In this document: piece by piece, positions 11,720 through 23,700 of the stretch
Position numbering within the stretch: position 1 is the first letter of the stretch
Layout: the number at the start of each line of letters is the position of its first letter
Assembly (NCBI RefSeq): GCF_004664715.2
Contig: NC_051071.1
Span: 31,560,161-31,624,160 of the forward strand
Reading direction: 5' to 3'
DNA length: 64,000 nucleotides
From: Peromyscus leucopus
Lineage: Eukaryota; Chordata; Mammalia; Rodentia; Cricetidae
Notes under the pieces: model-generated
What the model was told of the DNA's origin: nothing
Seen by the model: only the letters and a program-made list of their open reading frames with translations
The model's database searches: none
Made by a program: the position numbers and the translations under genes

Positions 11720-12113
11720 TGTAGCTAGAGTTTTCCTGCCTTGCCCACAGTCAGAACAAATCTCTGTCACCCGCCAGTCCCACAGCCACTCAGACCCAAC
11801 CAACTAAACACAGAGACTTATTTTGCTTACAAACTGTATGGCCGTGGCAGGCTTCTTGCTAACTGTTCTTATAGCTTAAATTAATCCATTTCCATAAATC
11901 TATACCTTGCCACGTGGCTCGTGGCTTACTGGTGTCTTCAGATACTGCTTGTTATGGTGGCGGCTGGCAGTGACTCCTTCTGCCTTCCTGTTCTTTCTTT
12001 TCTCCTCTCTGTTAGTCCCGCCTATACTTCCTGCCTAGCCACTGGCCAATCAGTGTTTCATTTATTCAACAGTCAGAGTAATTTGACATACAGACCATCC
12101 TACAGCAGTTCGC
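11714..12113 (-). mobile_element. ERVK-type solo LTR with 6-bp target duplication
   Basis: The LTR itself is 11,720-12,107 (388 bp), beginning tgtagc and ending acagca. It is flanked on both sides by gttcgc (11,714-11,719 and 12,108-12,113). TG...CA termini with an exact 6-bp duplication are what class II (ERVK) integration leaves. I infer minus orientation because that strand gives an early aataaa-containing region (around 12,060) and a U5-like 'gggactggcgggtgac' block. No internal retroviral sequence or primer site is present, so it is a solo LTR formed by recombination. I recognise it as a common muroid/cricetid LTR but will not assign a library name. Confidence 0.8.
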
Positions 12114-12159
12114 TGTTAAATGATGCAACATAGATGCGTTTAGAGTTGTCAGTCTCTTT

Positions 12160-12410
12160 ATTCTTGAATGTAGACTCTTTGAATATCAGGACTAGTATAC
12201 AGTTTTGATTTAATCTCAGTATCTCTCAGACACAGTCTTCCCTTCCATTGGCTAGGGGAGACACAAGCTGAAAATGAAGATTTTTATGACATGCAGGTCC
12301 CGAGGCATGCTGGAGGACACACATAGAGGTTACAGAGAAGATGGAAAGAGAAAATAGCCCATGAGTTTCATACCCTTGTGGCCTCCTTTATTTGTATAGA
12401 CTCATAATTC
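12160..12410. other. Possible L2 fragment, otherwise unassigned
   Basis: 'gaatgtagactctttgaata' followed by 'ctcagtatctctcagacac' faintly resembles the L2 3' segment (gaatgtaagctccttgag, then cagtgcctggcac). This is weak; the rest is unassigned. Confidence 0.3.
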
Positions 12411-12429
12411 TCCACACAGTCAAGATTGC

Positions 12430-12560
12430 AATGGCCTGTACTTTTTACAAAAGTGAAAACTGAGGCTCAGAGATGTAATAGTACTTTCCCAAAAGGTCTC
12501 CTGAGTGTCATAAGGAACTGAGAGTTCTATATCAGTCCAGTTCTAAACCAAGCCATTTCT
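12430..12560 (+). mobile_element. MIR SINE
   Basis: 'gtgaaaactgaggctcagag' with 'atgtaatagtactttccc' and downstream 'ggaactgagagttctatatc' matches the MIR core (ggaaactgaggctcagagaggtta, then cagagccgggattcgaac). Confidence 0.65.
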
Positions 12561-12940
12561 TATTCAGACATGCTGGATGAGGCAACCCAGGAGGAGGAAA
12601 AGGGTCCCAAGCACAGGCATAAGAGTCAGAGGCACCCTCTCATTTCTGTTGTTGGGAGTCCCTTAAGAACACAAAGTTATACAATCATAAGACATATACA
12701 GAGGACCTAGCTCAGACCCATACCAGGTCCATGTTTGTCACTTTATGCTCATAAATCTGTGCCTAGCCCAACTATCATCCAGCAAGTGATGGGAACAGAT
12801 GAAGAAACCATTGCCAAACACTGGGTGGAGCAAGGATAGCCCAGAAGAAGAGGAGGAGGAAGGGTTGTAGGAGTCAGAGGGGTCAAGAACACCACAAGAA
12901 CGTAGCCCACAGAATCAACTAAGTTCTCTTCTCTTTTAAT
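12561..12940. other. No recognisable feature
   Basis: Nothing recognised apart from a short GA-rich run near 12,840-12,860. Confidence 0.4.
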
Positions 12941-13127
12941 ATTTATTTTATTATTTATTTATACATATGTATATGTGTAGGTAGTCACAGAGCCCTTCAG
13001 GGTGTCAGATCTTCTAAATCTGGAGTTACAGGCAGTTGTGAGCCACCTGATGTGGGCACTAAGAACCAAAATCCAGTTCTCTGAAAGAGCAACAAGTGCT
13101 TTTAACCACTGAGCCATTTCTCCACCA
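12941..13127 (-). mobile_element. B2/B3 SINE
   Basis: The TTTA-rich left end is the reverse of the A-rich tail. The body contains 'gagttacaggcagttgtgag', 'ggcactaagaaccaaaatcc' and 'ttaaccactgagccattt', the reverse complement of the tRNA-derived B2/B3 head with its pol III B-box region. Confidence 0.75.
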
Positions 13128-13900
13128 AGCAAAATCTTTAATCACATCTTCAGAGTTTCTTTTGTCATAGACTATAACAGATGTCCAAGTTGTGAGGATT
13201 AGAGCTTGGACTTATGAAAGGGTGGGTCACTTTTTGGTATCACCACACCCACACAAGCTAAAAGTTGATATTATCATTGTTCTGTTTTAAAGTTTAAACA
13301 AAAGAATAATAAAAATAACTCATGAAAAAATAAGAAACTCCCCGAAGGTCACATATATGGATGTGAAAGATGAAAGCCAAAGCTGACTGTATTGTATGTG
13401 TTTCCTGAGACTACAAACTGAGATATTCAGTACATGTTGCATATAAATCCAAAGGCTTAGCTTAAAGGAACTTCAAAATTCATGTTCCCTCTGATGTTCT
13501 GTGCTTCTCTGCTCAGAGACAAGAGTCAAGGCATAGTTCTGGCTATCACTGGCCCTTCTTCTCTGGCTCTTGAATGAAGAGAAAAGTAAAGAAGTCCCAG
13601 GGCCCTGACAAGATGCAAGGCAATGAAGATGCGGGTATTTTGTAAACAAGATTTTTTTAAAAGAACAGAACAAGGTCTGTTTCTTTATCTACCACCTCAG
13701 AATTATAAATACAAGCTCTGCTTCAGATCCTGAAATAGTCCCTATTGGGCTCTTCCCTGGCAGCCCAACCATCAAAATCAATGACAATCATGTTGGCGTT
13801 TTGCTAATTGAACCAAACAGGAGGTAACTGGTCTTGAAAAATTCTATAATGAAGTAATTAGTTACTCCATCAGTAAACGGAAATAATAATCACAGATTGT
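13128..13900. other. No recognised repeat; AT-rich segment with homeodomain-like words
   Basis: 13,780-13,870 has 'tttgctaattgaacc' and 'gaagtaattagttactcc', the type of sequence found in conserved non-coding elements. No coding potential seen. Confidence 0.35.
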
Positions 13901-14010
13901 TAAAGCTGAAAATAAACTTCCTGATTATAGATGAGGGACCTGCAGCCCGGCAGTGTCTGAACCAATTGGCACAGCTGTTACAGCCAGAGTGGAGTGTGCA
14001 GCAGGTCTCC
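13900..14010 (+). mobile_element. MIR fragment
   Basis: 'gattatagatgagggacctg' followed by 'gtctgaaccaattggcacag' is a diverged MIR core (ttacagatgaggaaactga, then a gcccaaggtcac-type segment). Confidence 0.45.
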
Positions 14011-14720
14011 CAGATGCTAGTTTGGGATTTCTTCCAGGACCACCAACCCCTAGAAGTTTGAGTATCAAATGCTACTTTTTTTTTCCCTAAGAACTGGAGC
14101 ATGGGGGATGAAATGAAGGGCAGAAGCACATGTCTGACCACTTTGGCTCCAGGTGAGGATTGTGAAGAGTGAAATGCCCCAGGTCCCCATCTGCCCAACA
14201 GTTGTTGGGAACACCAGGTTACCCAGCTTCTGAGATCTGGAAAATGGCTAAATAGCATTTGTAAACTTTGTGAAACAACAAAAGTAAATTATACATGATG
14301 AAATCTACTTATTACTACTATTGGTAATATCTAAATGACTCCTTTTCATTTGCTCAACTTTTGGAAGAAAATAATCTCCTCCATTATATAACAATAATAA
14401 AACTGTAATACACTCTAAAATGGGGTCTCAATTGCTTCCCACACCTGTTGTAGGTGTCCAAGTACTCCTCTCCTTTCCTCAGCCATGGGAATTTGTTTAA
14501 GAATAGACAGGTGAGCCAACCTCAGCCAACAGCAGACCTCTCTGACACTTTTGCAAGAATCACTGAGAAGGACACCCTTCTGAAACACAGAATCTCTACA
14601 CTGCATTGGCCTTGACTCTTGGTTTCATGGGAAGAAAGGTAAAATTTGAAAGTAAATCCAATCCAAGGCAACCAAAGTTTGGGTATGACAAGACAGAGAA
14701 AGAGTCAGTGTTGGGGACAA
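14011..14720. other. No recognisable feature
   Basis: A 122-codon minus-strand frame (14,258-13,890) overlaps the MIR and has no domain; it is treated as chance. Confidence 0.4.
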
Positions 14721-14723
14721 AAG

Positions 14724-14870
14724 GAGGAAGAAAAGGAAGAGAGGGGGGGAGGGAGGGAGGGGAGGGAGGGAGGGAGGGGGAGAGAGGGATGGAGGCAGGG
14801 ATGGAGGGAGGGATGGAGGGAGGGATGGAGGGAGGGAGGGAGGTTGAAAAGGGAAGAGAGAGGGAGAAAG
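14724..14870. repeat. Polypurine (GGGA/GGAGGGAT)n array
   Basis: About 145 bases of almost pure G and A on the plus strand, built from GGGA units with interspersed GGAT variants. Long open frames on both strands here are by-products of the repeat. Mirror symmetry makes triplex or G-quadruplex structures possible. Confidence 0.95.
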
Positions 14871-14880
14871 AGACACAATA

Positions 14881-15649
14881 ATAGAAAATTCTGACAGCGC
14901 CCATCATTTGGATGGCTCTACCTGAATTTGCTCCATCATTCTTCTAGTAGTTTCCCATGTTTTGGAGACAATTTGGGTGCAGTCACTCACAGCTCCAACT
15001 GTTAACAGAATTGGTATCCATCTGGTGAGCTGCATGTGGCAGCTGCTGAATCAAGAACCTTTGCTGTCCTGAGGTATGAAGCAATGAGGTGGTGCGCACA
15101 GCCTAGCCCCAGTGAAGACTTTGGAAATCCTTGTGCTGATGTGAATTCTGTCTCACTCCATCACTGCATGTCAGACATATGATGAAGTGCTCACAATTTT
15201 CCACTTAGCCCAGCTATAGTGATAGTGAAGACACGTTGCACTAGTTCGGGTTTGAGCTGTGAATGTCGTTATTCATGAATTTTCTTAATTTTTCATCCCA
15301 TCCCTTCCTTATGTAAAGGCTATTATAATAAACATTAATAAGCCTGGAGCAGTGAGTAAACATACTTAAGTTCAAACAGCTAAAAAGGACAGAAACCTTA
15401 CTACATTTTGATCAAGAAAAACTGAACTTCAAAACCATTTTAATAAGTATTTGTATGGGTTATGTATTTTGTGTACATTTTTAATAACAGCATCCCATCC
15501 TACTGAAAGCAGGTAACTCAATTGTCTCTTTTGGGAGGGAAACAAATGAGGAAGAGATTATTGGATATGGACCACAGTTGCTAAGAAGATGCTTGAATTT
15601 TGGTGAGAACCATGTTTATTCCCCAGAGAAGGCACATTAGTTAAAAGTC
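14881..15649. other. No recognisable feature
   Basis: No gene, RNA or repeat family recognised. Confidence 0.4.
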
Positions 15650-15817
15650 TTCATAGGGGCCAGGTGATGGTGGCACGTGCCTTTAATCCCAGCACTGGGG
15701 AGGCAGAAGCAGTCGGATCTCTGAGTTCAAGGGTAGCCTGGTCTACAGAGGGAGTTCCAGGACAACCAAAGCTACACAGAGAAACCCCATCTATACAAGT
15801 AAAAATATATTCATAGG
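15650..15817 (+). mobile_element. B1 SINE with short target duplication
   Basis: The body starts 'ggccaggtgatggtggca' at 15,658 and contains 'tttaatcccagcactgggga', 'gtctacagagggagttcca' and 'gctacacagagaaacccca'. The word ttcatagg flanks it on both sides (15,650-15,657 and 15,810-15,817), a remnant of the target-site duplication. It is moderately diverged. Confidence 0.85.
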
Positions 15818-16690
15818 ATATTTGCTCCCATCCTTTACCCATTGGACCCTGGGAATACATACTTTTGAAAAATTGAACCAGCACAGCCTGTGTGTGAGGA
15901 ATCTACTCACGTACTAAACAACCAGTTCTTGTCCCTAGAAAGCTGACATTCTACATGGGGGCACTGACATATCTATCCATCCATCAGTCAGAAATCCATC
16001 ATAAAAGAGGTTAGTAAGTGTCAAGAAAAAACATGAAGTGTGTAACTGCATGATGCAGGTGATAAAGATAACAGAGTGTTCAGGGACACCCCTCAGCCTG
16101 GAGGTGCCATCAAATCAGAACCACAGGCTAGGTAGGCTACACCATGTTAGTGCACTTGGGAAGACCTTTTCATATGTGTTCATTCAAATGTGAAGGATCT
16201 GAGTCAAGAGAAGGACTCTTGGAGTGAGTGAGGAAGAGTCTGGAGCCAATGGGACCAGAGAAAATGACAAAGGCAATGAAGAACAGTGTCAAGAGTAGGA
16301 CCTGTTAGGTTCTGAGCCAGAGAATGCATTGCAATCTGTTCTGAGTGAGAGGAAAGATGATTTAAGTAGAGTGGATTATATGACTTAGAATTTAGGAGGA
16401 TCGTTCTGGGCTAACATGAGAAATAAACCCTAATACGCAAGGACTGAAGAGAAGGAGACCAACTTAGTGTGGTGGCAGTGACTTGAACTGGAATAAAGAT
16501 GGTTGTGCTAAGAAGAAGCAGTTCTGGGTGTGGTGAACACAAAGCAGGGATGATTTGCTGACCCACCGAAGAGGAAAAAGCAGCTTCAGATTACAAATGA
16601 AAGTACCTTTGTTAACAATACCTGCATGGTTGGGAGGGGGAATGGACTGTGTACACAGCCTACACCTTTCCTGAAAGGTGGTCCATGGCT
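15818..16690. other. No recognisable feature
   Basis: Unassigned sequence, purine-rich between about 16,200 and 16,560. Confidence 0.4.
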
Positions 16691-17004
16691 TCTGGTAAAG
16701 TTGTCTTAGAGCTAGAGAGATTGCTCTGTGGATAAAGCCTTACTACACAAACCTGAAGACCAGAATTCAGGTCCCTAGAATCATGCAATCCCAGAGCCCA
16801 TAATCCCAACACTCAGGAGACAAAGATCAGGAATCCCCAAAGCAAGCTGACTAGTTAGACCAGCTGTAATTTTTGTGTCATGGGTCCAGTGACAGACCAT
16901 GCTCCAGTTAAATACAAATGGTGGAAGAAGATCCAGACATCAACTTTGGACCTACATACATACCCACACACATGTGCACCCACAAACATGCAAACAGGCA
17001 CATT

Positions 17005-17010
<6 letters not shown>
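16691..17010 (+). mobile_element. Composite SINE (B3/B4-type)
   Basis: The head 'gctagagagattgctctgtg' is B2/B3-like. The middle 'ataatcccaacactcaggag' is B1-like. The end 'cacacacatgtgcaccca' is the familiar CA-rich tail. The order head, B1-like middle, tail suggests a composite rodent SINE. It feeds directly into a GA array. Confidence 0.6.

Positions 17011-17014
<4 letters not shown>

Positions 17015-17071
<57 letters not shown>
17015..17071. repeat. (GA)n microsatellite
   Basis: About 28 uninterrupted GA units at the tail of the preceding SINE. Confidence 0.97.
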
Positions 17072-17073
<2 letters not shown>

Positions 17074-17117
17074 AGTTGGTGAATTAAAACCAAATTGAGT
17101 TTTTAAATATCTACCCT

Positions 17118-17315
17118 GGGGCTAGAAAGATGGCTCAGAGGTTAATAGCACTTGGTGCAATTGCAATGGGACCCTGATCATTTCCCAGGACCCACATGAC
17201 AGTTAACATCCACTGGTAACAGCAGTTCCAGGGAATCTGAATCTCCTTCTGGCCTCTAAAGGCAGCAGATATGTAAATGGTGCAAATGAATACATGTAGG
17301 CAAACACTCATACAC
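17118..17315 (+). mobile_element. B3/B2-like SINE
   Basis: 'ggggctagaaagatggctca' is the standard head, followed by 'ccaggacccacatgacagt' and 'cttctggcctctaaaggca'. The A-rich tail has expanded into the adjoining AAAG array. Confidence 0.8.
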
Positions 17316-17387
<72 letters not shown>

Positions 17388-17457
17388 AGGGAGGGAGGGA
17401 GGGAGGGAGGGAGGGAGGGAGGGAGGGAGGGAGGGAGAGAAAAAAAGAAAGAAAGAG
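17316..17457. repeat. Compound (AAAG)n-(GGGA)n array
   Basis: About 18 AAAG units (to 17,388) change abruptly to about 12 GGGA units (to 17,438), then return to AAAG. Pure purine on one strand for 140 bases. Confidence 0.97.
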
Positions 17458-18268
17458 TTCTATAATATCGCAGTGATTGGCTTTCCTGAAATAGAATTGG
17501 TGACTAAGAAAACTTACAATCATTGGTCTTTAAAAATGTGCTTCTCTCGACATTTCAGAGGAGTTCTGCATTTTTAGTTATCTGTTTCTATGTCTTGATT
17601 GGTCGGTTCCTTTTGCCCTGAATAGTTTATGTTAAGGAATGTTGAAATAATTTAAGTAACTCAATAATCTGCTAAGGAAACATATAAATTATAGAATATG
17701 AAAAAAGCATATTAATATTAAATCTCATTGTCACACTGAAATAACAAAGTGTAAAGCTCTCTGAGAAGATCTCAGGTGAAAACAATAGTTTCAACAGATT
17801 ATGAAGTAGATTACGATTGTTCTTTTCAATTTTTCTTTAGTGAGTTTTTGTTACCTTTTAATAAGAAAAATAAAAGAAATGTAGTAAAATGCAATACAGG
17901 AGATATTAAAATAATTCCATTGCAGATTATCTGGAATGCTCCAGCTAATATCTTGGTATGAGACATTGTTTCCTCCACTATTATTTTTAGTGAATAGAGT
18001 CTCAACCATTGCCAGGAATTCGTTTTTTAAAAAATGCTACTATTTACGATGGAAAAATACTAAAATGTATTAATATTTACCATATTCCATAGAAAGTAAA
18101 AATCATCTATATTTCTCATAGAAAATGTGAAAATAAAGTATTAATATTAACCAATCTTCATTGTGACCAAAATGTATTGTTGCTTGCTTTTGATGGAATT
18201 TTTATCCCTACACGAGAAAAGGGGCAAATGGTTTTGTACATGAGAGCACAGGCAGTCAGTCCCCAGAT
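17458..18268. other. No recognisable feature
   Basis: AT-rich, stop-dense and unassigned. Confidence 0.4.
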
Positions 18269-18441
18269 TTTTTTTTTTTTTTTTTTTTTTTTGGTTTTTT
18301 TGAGACAGGGTTTCTCTGTGTAGCTTTGCGCCTTTCCTGGAGCTCACTTGGTAGCCCAGGCTGGCCTCGAACTCACAGAGATCCGCCTGGCTCTGCCTCC
18401 CGAGTGCTGGGATTAAAGGCGTGCGCCACCACCGCCCGGCT
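18269..18441 (-). mobile_element. Young B1 SINE (cricetid type)
   Basis: Complete minus-strand B1. The T-run at 18,269-18,292 is the A-tail, and the 5' end 'gccgggcggtggtggcgcac' lies at 18,441. It keeps the pol III B box (gttcgaggc on the minus strand) and the 'ggaaaggcgcaaagctaca' segment. It differs from the copy at 32,727 at only about three positions over roughly 148 bases. A second T-run just beyond the 5' end is probably part of an A/T-rich target duplication. Confidence 0.92.
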
Positions 18442-18804
18442 TTTTTTTTTTTTTTTTTGGTAGACTTTTTATAAAACACTATACATCATCTTCCTTTTGA
18501 CTTAGGGAAATGCATGTGAAATACATACTTATATCATTTTCTCCCTGAAATAGTATGATCATGAAAGTTCTTCCCACATGGCTTCATATTATTCTATGTT
18601 ACACTAAAGGGGAACAGAAACTATAGAAATCCAAAAGTTTACTCAGCTTTTGTTACTCAACTGTTGAGAGCCCTGACACGAATCATTATTCAAACGGAGG
18701 CAAAGCAGGGGGACAAAGAGGAAGGAAGACAGAGAAAAGCTTGGTAAATACTTTGCAAGGGAAAGTCCTTGGCTCAAAAGTTGTTTTTTACTGAGGTTTA
18801 TTTT
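18442..18804. other. No recognisable feature
   Basis: Nothing recognised. Confidence 0.4.
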
Positions 18805-19739
18805 AAAGCCTTATATTTTATTTCTTTTTTATTTCCTTTTATTTTATTTTACAATACCATTCAGTTCTACGTATCAGCCACGGATTCCCTTATTCTGCCC
18901 CCCTCCCCTTCCCCCCAGCCTACCCCCCATTCCTACCTCCCCCAGGGCAAAGCCTCCCCCGAGGACTGAGATGGACCTGGTAGACTCAGTCCAGGCAGGT
19001 CCAGTCTCCTCCTCCCAGACTAAGCCAAGCGTCCCTGCATAAGCCCCAGGTTTCAAACAGCCAACTCATGCAATGAGCACAGGACCCGGTACCACTGCCT
19101 AGATGCCTCCCAAACAGATCAAGCCAATCAACTGTCACACCTGTTCAGAGGCCCCCATCCAGTTGGGGGCCCTTCAGCCTTTGGTTCATAGTTCATGTGT
19201 TTCCATTCGTTTGGTTATTTGTCCCTGTGCTTTATCCAATCTTGGTTTCAAAATTCTCGCTCATATAAACCCTCCTCTTTCTCACTAATTAGACTCCCAC
19301 AGCTCCACCAGGGGCCTAGGCGTGGATCTCTGCATGCAGATCCCTCAGTCCTTGGATGGTGTTTCTGGCACAACTATTAGGGTGTTTGGCCATCCCATCA
19401 CCAGAGTAGGTCAGTTCCGGCTGTCTCTCGACCATTGCCAGCAGTCTATTGTGGGGGTATCTTTGTGGATTTCTGTGGGCCTCTCAGCACTTGGTTTCTT
19501 CCTTTTCTCATGTGGTCTTCATTTACCATGGTCTCCTATTCCTTGTTCTCCCTCTCTGTTCTTGATCCAGCTGGGATCTCCTGCTCCCACAGGTTCTCTT
19601 TCCCTCGACCCTCACCCTTCATTACTCCCACTCATGTCCAGGTTGTTCATGTAGATCTCAGCCATTTCTCCATCATTGGGCAATCCTCGTGTCTTTCTTG
19701 GGGTCCTGTTTTCCAGGTAGCCTCCCTGGTGATGTGAGT
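18805..19739 (-). mobile_element. 5'-truncated L1 (3' UTR only)
   Basis: The minus strand of this block corresponds almost base for base to the 3' UTR of the full-length L1 at 43,499-44,376. It begins at the equivalent of tactcacatcacc and ends in ttgtaaaataaa plus an A-rich tail (18,805-18,850). Truncation lies just 3' of the ORF2 stop, so no coding sequence remains. The pyrimidine-rich run at 18,897-18,960 is the complement of the G-rich UTR tract. Open frames up to 110 codons here are UTR artefacts. Confidence 0.9.
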
Positions 19740-19876
19740 ATATACATGCAAATTTTGTAAGATTCAACTTAACAAGTTTTCAGCTAAGCAGCCCTCTAAT
19801 TTCTTCCATTCTTAAAGTATATTTACTGTTAGTTTATGAAACTAATAAAAGCAGCAAAAGTTAACCAACAAAAGTA

Positions 19877-20234
19877 TGGTGATTTGAATGAGAAATGTCC
19901 CCCCTATGTTCATGATTTGAACCCTTGTTCTCCTATTGGTGGCATTGTTTAGGGAGACTGTGGAACCTTTAGGAGGTTACAGCCCTGCTGGAGGAAGAAT
20001 GTCACTGGGAACAGGCATTGGGAATTTATAGATTTGCCCTACTTTCTATTCACACTCTGCTTCCTGCCGGTAGATGCAAATGCAATCAGCCAGCTTCCTG
20101 CTGCTGCTGCCTACTTCCATGTCTCTCCCACCATTATGGACTCTAACCCTCTAGAACCATAAACCAAAACAAACTTTTTTCTATAAGTTACCTTTGGTCA
20201 TTATGTTATTATAGTAATAGAAAAGTAACATACA
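19877..20234 (+). mobile_element. MT-type MaLR solo LTR
   Basis: 'tggtgatttgaatgagaaat' start, 'ggcattgtttagggagact', 'ccaccattatggactctaac' and 'agtaatagaaaagtaacata' end are in the order of rodent MT-class ERVL-MaLR LTRs. No convincing target duplication and no internal sequence. Confidence 0.75.
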
Positions 20235-20239
20235 AAAAG

Positions 20240-20700
20240 ATAGGGAAAAGACTTGAGGAATATTGTCTTCTGGGTATGTCACAGCCTGTGTAAACATGAC
20301 CTCACAGTACCTATAGCTGCCTAAAATGACCTATACAAGACTCACCCATCAACAATCAATCATGGATTAGAGAGGAGATTACAGGGCCTTTCCCTCTCTT
20401 CTGAACTATGGACCCCTTGGGGAGGTGAGGTCATTGTTGCCATAATGTGTAAAAACTGAGATAGCTACCCATTAGGCTCCAGTAGATAGTTTGACAGATG
20501 ACTCTAATCAAGCTCAGTACTTCTCAAATAAAACAAAACAAACCCCACACAAAAAGTCATGGGAAGGGTGCATGTAGAAAGTAGGTGGATAAAAGAGCAA
20601 GGGGAGAGTGGAGGGGAGGTTATAATAATCAAACTCCATGTTATACATGTATGAAACTGTCAATGAATAAACACAATAAAAGTTTAAAAATCTAGCCAAT
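20240..20700 (+). mobile_element. Lx-type L1 3' end
   Basis: 'acctatacaagactcaccca', 'atcaatcatggattagagag', 'ctacccattaggctccagta' and a final 'aataaacacaataaaagttt' tail follow the muroid Lx L1 3' UTR. 5'-truncated and non-coding. Confidence 0.65.
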
Positions 20701-23700
20701 AATCAAAAACCAAGAAATGACCCCTATCATACACAGTCTTCATTTCTCTAACAGCAAAACTGATTTATACTTTCTGGTCTAAAGTGTGATTCTACCCTTA
20801 CAGAACCGCATCTCACATTCTTCAATATACTTCTCAATCTCTTTTCCTCTTATTTCTCTGAATCCAGGGCTAAGAACTTTCAGTATTACCCAAATCAAAC
20901 AAAAATCTTCTCTTGCTCCTTTCCTGCTTTCAGTTACCACCCTGCCTACCTACCACCTTATTGCCTCACACCCAAAATTTTACAGGAATTATCTGTCTTT
21001 ACCGTCATCTATCCATAATTTTGGCCCTCAACTAAACCGGATGCTGATACATGCAAACACACTTTGCGTCAATAATACCTTGTCTACCATCAGCAACTAT
21101 GGGTCTATGTGCCTCTTCATCTTCAGTCCAAGAACTGAACACCTTGAAATAGCTCCAAATCTTCCTGTACCTAAGGAAGCAGCTCAGGACTAGTAACCAT
21201 CAGGCTTCACATGACTACACCTGCATCCATAGTTCTCCCTCAGATGAACTGTATACAGTGACACCAGATGGCAACTCCAACAAATCTCCTTCACTTGTAC
21301 TTCCCCAGGGTTTCACATGACATAAACAACCTTGGGAAGTTTGCCACTTGTGTATCTCTTCAGCCATTTGATCATACCCATAATCAAATCATGAGAAACT
21401 TCTCCATTTCTCAAAATCCTAAGCTGTCAGTGAATTCCCAAAATGACAAGTGTTGGATTTTCCATGGAGCACTCACTTATCATCCCTCATCCTAGTCTGA
21501 TGACCCCCTACTAAATCTCTGGTCTATGCCATCTGCTTTTTCTAGAATGCTGTCCTGAACCTTCAGTGACATTGCTTATATCTTTCCAAAGCAGTCACTA
21601 CTTACTCAGAAATAATGCTAATAGCAAGTCACTAGAAATTCATATTTAATCAATTTGTTTCTGGAGTAAGACTGTGGAATAAGATGGAAGGCAGTCTTAT
21701 TTATTGTTATAATTATGGAGTTGATTAGAGATTTCCACCATTTGTAGTTAGAAAAAAACATTTATGGATGAATGGGTAAATGGGTATTTCACCAGTTTTT
21801 TTAAGTATCACATTATTTTCAGTGATTGGAGAGAGTGAATGAAGAGTAGAGGCTCTTGGCCGTATTAGTTGAATTTTAATAGTCTGAGTTTTCATCATGG
21901 TGTCTGCAACACACTTTTAAAGCAGTACATACCCACTAAGTATACATACAAACATGGGCACATTTCTCTTTCCTTCAAAAGGACTCATTGCATTTTTCTG
22001 TGCTGTTTACCATTCTTATTTCCCAGCATGTCTCAGCTTTAAGCCAAGCAGTTTCCTAAACATTTTATATCCTCTCATCTATATGCACCTGTGTATCTTT
22101 CCATAATTTTCTCTTATTACAAGTCCTTCTTTGGGCTAAATTTCATCAGACTTATTTCTCTTAGCATCCAGACTTAATTCAAATAGAACTTCCCCACTTA
22201 CCTTAGAACTCCTTAAACTTGATGTCCTTTTAATTTTCTCATTTTAGTATTGCATTCAGGACAAACACAAATCTAAGAGAAAACAGGCAAAAGAAATTAA
22301 ATAAAAGAATGAATTGAGGGATGGAAATGTGCATGGCTAAGTGAAATAATTCAGGAACAAAGTGAATAAGGAAGAGAAGGGAATGAATCGGCCCTGGGAG
22401 ATAAGGGTACGCAACCAGCCTCATCTCAGCTAAGTCTTAAAGATGTTATTCCCAATACTAGTCATGCAGATATAAGAATCATAACGGGCCATGACACATT
22501 CTCCTAGGTCCATACAGGAGTGTGTGATCTAGACTGAGATGTAGAGCACCCATGTGACAAGATCAACAGCACATATTACTCTGTAAACACAATCTTCTCT
22601 CAGATAAAAATCCCATATAATGCAGACTTCTCCAAAACTCCTTGCTTTGAAGGCTTCCTGTAATTAAAATTGTCCACAGGTGAATATCTCTCCAACACAC
22701 ACAGAGCCCACCTCTCCAATGTCAACGTTTGAACTTTGCCAATTCTAAGACAATGTCAACTTTGCATACTCTGTTACTGCTCTGCAGAGGAAAATGGGAG
22801 AAGCAAGCCTTAAAGGCATTTCAGTTAGGAACCAATCTTTATGTTTCTCTTGTTTCCTAAATGTCGTTTCCATTAGGTATTTTAACAGAAGGAGTTAGAA
22901 ATTAGTGAACCGAATTCTAAATAACTGGAAAATAAAACAGGTCATATGAAGGTGAATGAGACAGCAAGGTGCAGGAGTCAGCTGTGGGGTGTGGGGGTTG
23001 AAATGCATTGCTGGGGTTGGTTATAGAGCTGGTTGTAAGCAAGCAGAAGAGCCAGCCCCTCTGTCTTACAATCCTTAACGCTTTTTTTTTTCTTTTAGCA
23101 CTTTTCACTGGTGGACCCCAACAGCTGGCAAAGTAGAAACATGTGCAGATCCAGTCCCAGCTCTAGTAGGAAGACACAGATGGTGGAGTCAGTGTTGAGA
23201 GATTGAGTCAGTGGCTTAGAGAGGGATAAATATGGGAATATTGTTTCCTAAAACTTCAGAGGCTTGCAGTAGAATAACAAAATATTCTTTAATAACACTG
23301 AGATCTGGCAGAGGAGCTGCCGAATAAGCAAAATGCAAATGGGAAACCAGGAAGGAAAGTTAATTTTCTCTCCTTACAATGGATTTCAGAGCCAGTAGAA
23401 AGAGACCCAAATGGAAGATACCAGATTTCAGAAAATTAAAATGTTCCTATGACATAGACTAAGTGTCGACATAAGAAAAAAAAATCTGCAAGAAGAGGCT
23501 AGGAGTGGGGGGAGATTTGTTCTTTTCCTAGCGAGACTGAGCCAATTTATACTCAGTAGGAGGACAAACAGAACACTGGTTGTAAGTAGGGCATCTGACT
23601 GAGGGAAGCCTCCACTGAATCCTATCGTCATTCTGTTTCCTTGAACAGTGTACTTCACATTCTTGGCTTATATTTCCCAATTATTACAATGAAGGCACAA

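Noticed and set aside
14596..14907. Pro/Ser- and Gly/Glu-rich frames on both strands
   Set aside because: Direct products of the GGGA array.
17277..17523. Lys/Glu- and Phe/Leu/Ser-rich frames
   Set aside because: Translations of the AAAG/GGGA array.
19322..19737. Two overlapping frames of 100-110 codons
   Set aside because: They lie in a reversed L1 3' UTR; the equivalent frames in the full-length element are also non-coding.
20786..21193. 135-codon plus-strand frame
   Set aside because: No recognisable domain, no splice or promoter context, Ser/Leu/Ile composition typical of stop-poor non-coding DNA.
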